DNA of 10,772 bases from Bacilli bacterium (GTDB taxonomy: Bacteria; Bacillota_I; Bacilli_A; RF39; UBA660). The DNA lies in NCBI GenBank assembly GCA_900753645.1, contig CAADZW010000012.1, forward strand, positions 1 to 10,772, given 5' to 3'. The position numbers were made by a program, and so were the translations under genes. The notes under the pieces were generated by a model, which did not search any database, was not told where the DNA came from, and saw only the letters and a list, made by a program, of their open reading frames with translations. Below are positions 5,344-10,772 of this stretch, piece after piece (position 1 is the first letter of the stretch; each line of letters starts with the position of its first letter).

Positions 5344-6762
5344 ATGAAAAAATATGATTTGTTGAAAGTATTAGGGATCATTTTTTTAGTAATCATGCTT
5401 ATTAGTTGGGTTGTTCCGGCAGGTGTCTATTCTAACAGTACATTTGTTTCGCAAGAGGCAACTTCGCCAATCGGGTTATATGATATTTTTAGAACACCAT
5501 TGATCACGATCGCTACGTTTATTCAGTATGGTATTTTGTTTTTAGCAATCGGCGGTTTTTATGGCGTTTTAAACAAAACTGGTGTTTATGCAAAGTTAGT
5601 TGATAGAATTACTGATAAGTGGCAAAAGAAGCAAAAGAAATTCTTGATGATAACAGTGGCAATTTTTGCTTTATTATCTTCTTTATTTGGACTAAATAGT
5701 GTTATTTTTATTTTAGTTCCATTCTTTGCTACAATTTTGTTAAAGTTAGGGTATAAGAAAATTACCGCACTTGCTTCGACAGTTGGAGCGATGTTGGTAG
5801 GACAAATCGGTTGTACCTTAGGTTTAGAGACTTGGGGATATCTAAGAGTAGTATTCTACCAAATGGGTTACGATATTACGATGACAACATTGATTTTAGT
5901 TAGAATTATTTTGTTCCTTATTACTGTGTTGTTGTTCGCTTTATTGTTAAGTAAGAATACTAAAAACGAAGATAAGAAAGCTAAGAAAGATGAAAAAGTA
6001 GAGATTCCGCTTTATGAAGAAAACACTTCAAAAAAAGGATTTGTTCCTTTAATAATAATTGGTTTATTTGTTATTGCATTGTTGTTCGTTGGTGTTTATA
6101 ATTGGTATTATACATTTGATTTAGATGTCTTTGCTAATTTATATGAAACAGTGACACAATTTGAAGTTAACGGTTATACTTTATTTGATAATTTATTAGG
6201 TAATATTTCAGTAATTGGATATTGGGGTAATTACGATATCGCGGTTTTATTGGTTATTGCATCTTTAGTTATCAGTTGGGTATACAGTATCAAATTTACG
6301 GATGCTATCGATGGTTTTGTCAAAGGTATGAAAGAGATGTTAGTTCCTGCTTTATATGGAATGTTGGCATCTATTATCTTTGCAGTTTTCCTTAATATGT
6401 CTAGTAACTTTGTTTATACAATAGTTAATCAATTTACTGAAAGTGGTGAATTCTCTTTACCTGGAGTTCTTGGTAGTGCTTTAGTAACTTCATTTACGTA
6501 TAACGATTTCCCAACTTTAGTTAGTTACTTTATGAATTTCTTTAGTCTTTACGATACTAATGTAATTCCAGTAGTTGCGCTTATTTTCCAAGCTATTTAT
6601 GGTTTGGTAATGATTATTGCTCCAACTAGTATTTTCTTACTTGTCGGTTTATCATACTTTAAAGTGTCTTATAAAGAATGGTTTAACTATATTTGGAAAT
6701 ATGCATTACTCATGTTAGGAGTTGTAATAGTTATTGCCTTTATAGCGACAATGTTAGTTTAA
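5344..6762 (+). CDS. YfcC/DcuC-like membrane carrier (ion transporter superfamily)
   Basis: A 472-residue integral membrane protein with about 12 hydrophobic segments, the first at residues 7-27 ending in the ISWVVPAGVY motif common in YfcC/DcuC-type (COG1288-like) carriers. Segments near 56-76 (GGFYGVLNKTGVY), 100-135 and 142-160 (TVGAMLVGQIGCTLG) fit the first half of that fold. A lysine-rich cytoplasmic loop (about residues 203-230) divides the halves, and the second half ends with APTSIFLLVGL and a last helix at about 448-470. The E. coli relatives are of similar length (460-510). DcuC-family members carry C4-dicarboxylates and others are linked to amino acids or peptides, so the substrate is unknown. 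GGAGG nine bases before the ATG fixes the start. It is a single-gene transcript, divergent from the radical SAM gene and closed by a strong terminator. It could also belong to a sister family of the same superfamily. Confidence 0.7.
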   Translation: MKKYDLLKVLGIIFLVIMLISWVVPAGVYSNSTFVSQEATSPIGLYDIFRTPLITIATFIQYGILFLAIGGFYGVLNKTGVYAKLVDRITDKWQKKQKKFLMITVAIFALLSSLFGLNSVIFILVPFFATILLKLGYKKITALASTVGAMLVGQIGCTLGLETWGYLRVVFYQMGYDITMTTLILVRIILFLITVLLFALLLSKNTKNEDKKAKKDEKVEIPLYEENTSKKGFVPLIIIGLFVIALLFVGVYNWYYTFDLDVFANLYETVTQFEVNGYTLFDNLLGNISVIGYWGNYDIAVLLVIASLVISWVYSIKFTDAIDGFVKGMKEMLVPALYGMLASIIFAVFLNMSSNFVYTIVNQFTESGEFSLPGVLGSALVTSFTYNDFPTLVSYFMNFFSLYDTNVIPVVALIFQAIYGLVMIIAPTSIFLLVGLSYFKVSYKEWFNYIWKYALLMLGVVIVIAFIATMLV

Positions 6763-6790
6763 CTAAAATCTTCTGATTTTAGTTTTTTTT
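6761..6790 (+). terminator. Rho-independent terminator of the carrier gene
   Basis: AACTAAAATC (6761-6770), loop TTCT, GATTTTAGTT (6775-6784) form a perfect 10-bp stem followed by T residues to 6790. The stem overlaps the stop codon. Confidence 0.85.
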
Positions 6791-6801
6791 AACCATTTTT
6801 C

Positions 6802-6830
6802 TTGTTTTTAATTAATAATCGATGTATAAT
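6802..6830 (+). promoter_or_regulatory. Promoter of the ABC exporter operon
   Basis: TTGTTT (6802-6807) and a perfect TATAAT (6825-6830) are spaced by 17 bases, 27 bases before the GTG start. The AAGGTGA ribosome binding site (6846-6852) follows. No operator-like repeat is evident. Confidence 0.65.
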
Positions 6831-6856
6831 TTAAGTATATAGGATAAGGTGATAAA

Positions 6857-7558
6857 GTGGCATATATTGAAGTTAAAAATATTAATAAAAGTTACAAAAT
6901 GGGGGAAGTTATCATCAAGGCGATTGAAAATGTATCTTTTGAAATTAATAAAGGTGAATTAGTCGTCATTTTAGGTCCTTCGGGAGCCGGAAAAACAACC
7001 GTTTTAAATATTTTGGGTGGAATGGATACGACCGATAGTGGAACGATTATGATCGATGGTCAAGATATATCAAAATACAAGAAGAAAGAATTAACTAATT
7101 TCCGTCGTTATGATATTGGTTTTGTTTTTCAGTTTTATAATTTAGTCGGTAACTTAACCGCTTTAGAAAATGTTGAATTAGCTAGTCAGATTTGCAAAAA
7201 TCCCAAAGACAGTGAGGAAACTTTAAAAAGTGTTGGCTTGGGCGATCGAATTAACCATTTTCCAGCTCAATTATCTGGTGGAGAACAACAACGAGTTAGT
7301 ATTGCTAGGGCTTTAGCTAAGAATCCTAAATTACTTCTATGTGATGAACCAACAGGAGCTCTAGATTCTAAAACAGGTAAATTAATATTAGAACTGTTAC
7401 AAAAAACATGTCATGATTCTGGTATGACAACGATTATTATTACTCATAATGCGATTATTGCTGATATCGCTGATAAAGTAATCAGAATTAAAAATGGTCA
7501 AGTATCTGACATTACAATTAATGAACATCCAAAATTAGTTGAGGAGCTTGATTGGTAA
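6857..7558 (+). CDS. ABC transporter ATP-binding protein, MacB/LolD type
   Basis: A 233-residue nucleotide-binding subunit that powers the FtsX-type permease encoded next. All motifs are intact: Walker [10 protein letters not shown] (residues 40-48), Q-loop Q92 in FVFQFYNL, signature LSGGEQQR (139-146), Walker [13 protein letters not shown] (159-170) with catalytic E164, and H-loop H197 in IITHN. The FQFYNL and DEPTGALDS wording is typical of the MacB/LolD/FtsE branch, which works mechanically on extracytoplasmic substrates instead of importing solutes. Length is normal for the family (220-250). The GTG start follows AAGGTGA with a four-base gap. The stop TAA overlaps the permease ATG by one base (TAATG), so the two are co-transcribed and translationally coupled. 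No substrate-binding lipoprotein or two-component regulator lies alongside in the window, so the cargo cannot be named. Confidence 0.93.
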   Translation: MAYIEVKNINKSYKMGEVIIKAIENVSFEINKGELVVILGPSGAGKTTVLNILGGMDTTDSGTIMIDGQDISKYKKKELTNFRRYDIGFVFQFYNLVGNLTALENVELASQICKNPKDSEETLKSVGLGDRINHFPAQLSGGEQQRVSIARALAKNPKLLLCDEPTGALDSKTGKLILELLQKTCHDSGMTTIIITHNAIIADIADKVIRIKNGQVSDITINEHPKLVEELDW

Positions 7559-10500
7559 TGTTAATCTTTAAAAATAGTTTTCGAAAAATCAGAAGATCAC
7601 TTGGTCGGTTTTTGTCGCTTATTTTTATAGTCGCTTTAGGAAGTGCCTTCTTTTCTGGTGTAAGAGAAGCTGCTACTGATATGATTAGAACAGTCGATGA
7701 ATATTACGATGACACTAGTTTAATGGATTATAAAATTATCAGTACAATGGGGTTGACAGAAGGTGATTTAGAGTCGATTCGTGCGATATCTGATGACCTG
7801 ATCGTCGAGCCTTCCTATTCTTTTGATTTAATTTTAGACGGTGACGTTACCAGAATTCATGCAATTACAGATACGGTTAATCAAGTTAATTTAGTTAGTG
7901 GAAAGATGCCTAATAGTGGTGAATGTTTAGTCGAAGATGGCACTTATAACATCGGTGATAAAATAATTATTGAATCAGATAACTTAACTAACCAAGAATA
8001 TACCGTTTCCGGAACTATAACCAGTTCGTTATATATATATCGAACTAAGGGTATATCGACCGAAGGTGACGGTAAATTAGATAAATATATTTTTATTCCT
8101 AAGGATGATTTTACGCTTGATTATTATACGGAAATCTATATTATCGATAAAAACAGTATCGATCAAACTTCTTATCTTGAAGATTATAACAATGTGATTA
8201 GTGCATTGGATTCTAAGTTAACAGAGTTAAAGCCAATTAGAGAAACGATTAGATACGAGGAAATTTTAAGCGAAGTTATGAAGGTTATCAACGATGCCGA
8301 GGCAGAATTAGCTAAGCAAAAAGCGGAAAACGAAGAAAAATTAAACGATGCTAAGCTAGAGTTAGATAATGCTAAACTAGAACTTGAAGATGCTAAGGAA
8401 AAATGGCAGGTTGGTTATGATGAACTGCAAGCTACTAGCGAAGAGATGGATCGTACCTTTAAAGACGCTAGGGAAGATCTCGAATCAGGTCAAGAAGAAT
8501 TTGCTAGTATTTTAGCTAACTATAATTTAAAGGCTGAGGATTTAAAGAGCAACTTGGAAGAAATTAATCAACAAATAAGTGCAATCAATCAAATTCTTCC
8601 AACATTGGATCCTGATAGCCAAGATTATTTAACTTATCAAGCTACTTTAAATATTTTAGAAGAAAATAAATCTAATTTGGAAGTTTTAATAGCTACTCAA
8701 AATGAATTGATTGAAAGTGAACAGACATTGGAAGCTGGTATAGCTAAATGGGAACAAGAGTACAATAATGCTCTTAGTCAATTAAACCAAAATTACGACT
8801 TACTAGTTACAAGTGAACAAGAATTAAATGCTGGTTATGCTGAATACGAAGAAAATTATCAGACTTATTTAGAAGAGATAGCTAAGGCAGAACAAGAAAT
8901 AGCTGATGCGAAAGCTGAATTAGATACAATCGAAAAACCAGTTTGGTATTTAATGGATAGAGAAGATAATAGTGGTTATACTAACTTTTATGAAAGTGCT
9001 ACGAAAGTTGATGCTATAGCAGCTGTTTTCCCAATATTTTTTATGTTAGTTGTCTTTTTGATGAGTTTAAATACAATGACGAGAATGATCGAAGAAGAGC
9101 GAAGTGAAATAGGTGTTTATGTATCGTTAGGAATCAACAAATTTAAAATTATTTTAAGTTATTTGTTTTATGTTTTGATCGCAACTTCTTTAGGACTCAT
9201 CATCGGTTTAAGTATTGGTTATGCTTATATTCCTCATCTTTTATATGATGTTTATCAAAGTAATTTTATCATTCCAGATTTAAAAACTTATGCGGAAGTT
9301 ATTCCTTGTGTTATGATTATAGTAGTCACAATGCTTTTGATGATAACCGTTACTTTAATGACAGTTTTAAAAGATTTTAAATATGTACCGGCAACTTTAT
9401 TACGCCCAGAACCACCTAAAAATGGTAAAAAGGTTTTATTAGAAAGAGTAAAATTCATCTGGAAAAGATTATCGTTTACTTGGAAAGTGACAATTCGCAA
9501 TATGTTTAGGTATAAAAAAAGAATAATCATGACCATTATTGGTATTTCTGGATGTACAGCACTGTTAGTCACTGGTTTTGGTATAAGGGACAGTGTTAGT
9601 TCTTTAGTCGATTTACAGTATGAAACGCTTCATCTTTATGATTCGATGTTGATTTTAGAAGAAGAAGTAGAGCAACCTGATCCTAATTTAAACAAAATAT
9701 TAAATGATAAAAATATCGACAATTTGTTATATGCTCATATGGAAAGTTATGTTTTTGAAGCTGATAATAAAAGAATTGATACATATTTATTAGCTTTTGA
9801 AAATGTCGAGTTAGTTGATCAGTATATTAAGATTAAGGACTTAGATGGTAATCCTTTATCATTATCAGATAATGGCGTGATTATTACTCAAAAAATGGCT
9901 GAGTTACTTGATGCCAAGATCGGTGATGATATTAAAATTCGAAGTGGAGAAAACGAACTGTTGATTTTAAGAGTCGATGGTATTTGTGAAAACTATGTTA
10001 ATAGCTATGTTTATATGACTAGTAACTATTATAAAAGGTTATTTGATACAGCTACCTATAATACGATTATTACTAATGTCAATGAACTGGACCATGAACA
10101 ATTATCGATGGAGTTAATGGATACCGGTTACTTTACGACTATTCAATATACGATCGATAGTCTTGATATGTTTTCTGATATTATCAGCGGTATGAATGAT
10201 ATTGTTTATCTGATTATTGCTGCTTCTAGTTTGTTGGCAATTATCGTGTTGTACAATTTAACGACTATCAATATCAATGAAAGAAAAAGAGAGATTGCCA
10301 CTTTAAAAGTATTAGGATTTAAAGATAAAGAAGTGTCGACTTATGTTTATCGTGAAACTCTAATGTTGACGTTGATCGGCATTGCCTTAGGTTTGTTTTT
10401 AGGAGTTGTTTTAAATAGTTTTGTTTTAACGATTGCGGAAACGGATGAGATATTATTTGTAAAAAATATTAAAGCTGTAAGTTTTGTCTATACTTTCGCT

Positions 10501-10593
10501 ATTATGATTTTCTTTACGATTTTAGTTCAGTTTATAACTCACTTTATTCTTAAAAAAGTCGATATGATTGAATCTTTAAAATCTGTTGAATAA
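7558..10593 (+). CDS. FtsX/MacB-type ABC permease with long extracytoplasmic coiled coil
   Basis: A 1,011-residue permease carrying two FtsX domains. TM1 (about residues 15-38) is followed by a large extracytoplasmic domain. Residues ~234-458 are a heptad-rich, Glu/Lys/Ala-rich coiled coil (repeats such as AKLELEDAKEKW and AKAEQEIADAKAEL) broken by a turn near LPTLDPDSQDY, so it probably folds back as a hairpin. TM2-4 lie at about 485-505, 531-558 and 580-605. TM5 (about 655-678), a second outer domain, and TM6-8 (about 881-901, 929-955, 975-998) form the second half. The coupling segments EEERSEIGVYVSLGI and NERKREIATLKVLGF are the FtsX signature. The ATG at 7558 overlaps the ATPase stop; a TTG at 7552 in the same frame is closer to GAGGAG (7541-7546), so it is an alternative start. 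It probably moves peptides, lipids or lipoproteins, or signals across the membrane; cargo unknown. Confidence 0.9.
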   Translation: MLIFKNSFRKIRRSLGRFLSLIFIVALGSAFFSGVREAATDMIRTVDEYYDDTSLMDYKIISTMGLTEGDLESIRAISDDLIVEPSYSFDLILDGDVTRIHAITDTVNQVNLVSGKMPNSGECLVEDGTYNIGDKIIIESDNLTNQEYTVSGTITSSLYIYRTKGISTEGDGKLDKYIFIPKDDFTLDYYTEIYIIDKNSIDQTSYLEDYNNVISALDSKLTELKPIRETIRYEEILSEVMKVINDAEAELAKQKAENEEKLNDAKLELDNAKLELEDAKEKWQVGYDELQATSEEMDRTFKDAREDLESGQEEFASILANYNLKAEDLKSNLEEINQQISAINQILPTLDPDSQDYLTYQATLNILEENKSNLEVLIATQNELIESEQTLEAGIAKWEQEYNNALSQLNQNYDLLVTSEQELNAGYAEYEENYQTYLEEIAKAEQEIADAKAELDTIEKPVWYLMDREDNSGYTNFYESATKVDAIAAVFPIFFMLVVFLMSLNTMTRMIEEERSEIGVYVSLGINKFKIILSYLFYVLIATSLGLIIGLSIGYAYIPHLLYDVYQSNFIIPDLKTYAEVIPCVMIIVVTMLLMITVTLMTVLKDFKYVPATLLRPEPPKNGKKVLLERVKFIWKRLSFTWKVTIRNMFRYKKRIIMTIIGISGCTALLVTGFGIRDSVSSLVDLQYETLHLYDSMLILEEEVEQPDPNLNKILNDKNIDNLLYAHMESYVFEADNKRIDTYLLAFENVELVDQYIKIKDLDGNPLSLSDNGVIITQKMAELLDAKIGDDIKIRSGENELLILRVDGICENYVNSYVYMTSNYYKRLFDTATYNTIITNVNELDHEQLSMELMDTGYFTTIQYTIDSLDMFSDIISGMNDIVYLIIAASSLLAIIVLYNLTTININERKREIATLKVLGFKDKEVSTYVYRETLMLTLIGIALGLFLGVVLNSFVLTIAETDEILFVKNIKAVSFVYTFAIMIFFTILVQFITHFILKKVDMIESLKSVE

Positions 10594-10608
10594 AATGTTT
10601 TAATTTTA

Positions 10609-10617
10609 TGATATAAT
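10609..10617 (+). promoter_or_regulatory. Extended -10 promoter of the Hpt-like gene
   Basis: TGATATAAT is a full extended -10 (TGnTATAAT). The only -35-like hexamer, TTGAAT at 10586-10591, is too far (20-base spacer), but extended -10 promoters tolerate this. It lies 16 bases after the permease stop with no terminator between, so read-through from the ABC operon is also possible. Confidence 0.6.
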
Positions 10618-10633
10618 GAAGGTGGGTGATAGG

Positions 10634-10772
10634 ATGAAAGATGTTAATATTTTAAAAAACAATGGTGTCAACTTAGAAAAGAGTCTTGAATTATTTGGAG
10701 ATATCGTAACTTATAATGAGACATTGCAAACATTTTTAAGTGATATCGATGATAAGATCGATAAATTAAAAA
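10634..10772 (+). CDS. Hpt (histidine phosphotransfer)-domain-like protein, 5' part only
   Basis: Only the first 46 codons are inside the window; the frame is open to the end. AAGGTGG (10619-10625) lies eight bases before the ATG. The segment NGVNLEKSLELFGDIVTYNETLQTFL fits the first helices of Hpt domains (a glycine, then a helix ending in F-G-D, then a Y..L..F helix). The phosphorylatable histidine, which would come some 20-30 residues later, is not in view. Such proteins pass phosphate in His-Asp relays, and small ones occur in Firmicutes as stand-alone or fused signalling modules. The adjacent ABC exporter may or may not be functionally linked. The call rests on a short segment. Confidence 0.6.
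   Translation, partial: MKDVNILKNNGVNLEKSLELFGDIVTYNETLQTFLSDIDDKIDKLK

Noticed and set aside
9288-9572. 94-codon minus-strand open frame inside the permease gene
   Set aside because: It lies wholly opposite a conserved membrane-spanning part of the permease. Its sequence is low-complexity hydrophobic and no family is recognised.

Overview
The window is very AT-rich (roughly 30% GC by eye). It uses ATG, GTG and possibly TTG starts with strong AGGAGG-type ribosome binding sites, sigma-A type TATAAT promoters and rho-independent terminators. TGA works as a stop (the XRE/ImmA gene ends in TGA) and Trp is TGG, so the code is standard. Together with the protein families this points to a low-GC Bacillota (Bacilli/Erysipelotrichia or a related gut lineage). 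That placement is inference; no rRNA or marker gene is present.

Left part (1-4250), accessory in character. A weak terminator (107-130) marks the end of an unseen upstream plus-strand gene. A HerA-type DNA translocase ATPase follows with its own promoter and a good terminator. Downstream is a GC-rich patch and a decayed N-terminal fragment of what looks like an IS30-family transposase. Next, on the minus strand, is a two-gene operon: an XRE-HTH/ImmA-type metallopeptidase fusion and an overlapping PIN-domain protein, a toxin-antitoxin or stress-switch arrangement. Its promoter is covered by two inverted repeats that could be autoregulatory operators. A similar ~20-bp hairpin sequence lies at both edges of this operon. 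A 68-residue orphan protein with its own promoter follows.

Middle part (4280-6790), housekeeping and transport. A YtqA/YhcC-family radical SAM protein (minus) and a 12-TM YfcC/DcuC-like carrier (plus) are divergently transcribed from a compact back-to-back promoter region that contains an 11-bp direct repeat at 22-bp spacing.

Right part (6800-10772). An ABC exporter operon has a MacB/LolD-type ATPase with a start/stop overlap into a ~1,011-residue FtsX-type permease that carries a long extracytoplasmic coiled coil. The start of an Hpt-domain-like protein follows, with its own extended -10 promoter, and runs off the window.

No CRISPR array, tRNA, rRNA or complete mobile element was seen. The most system-like content is the HerA gene next to the XRE-ImmA/PIN cassette and the transposase scar. 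Both protein types are known from defence or toxin-antitoxin contexts, but nothing here proves that they work together.
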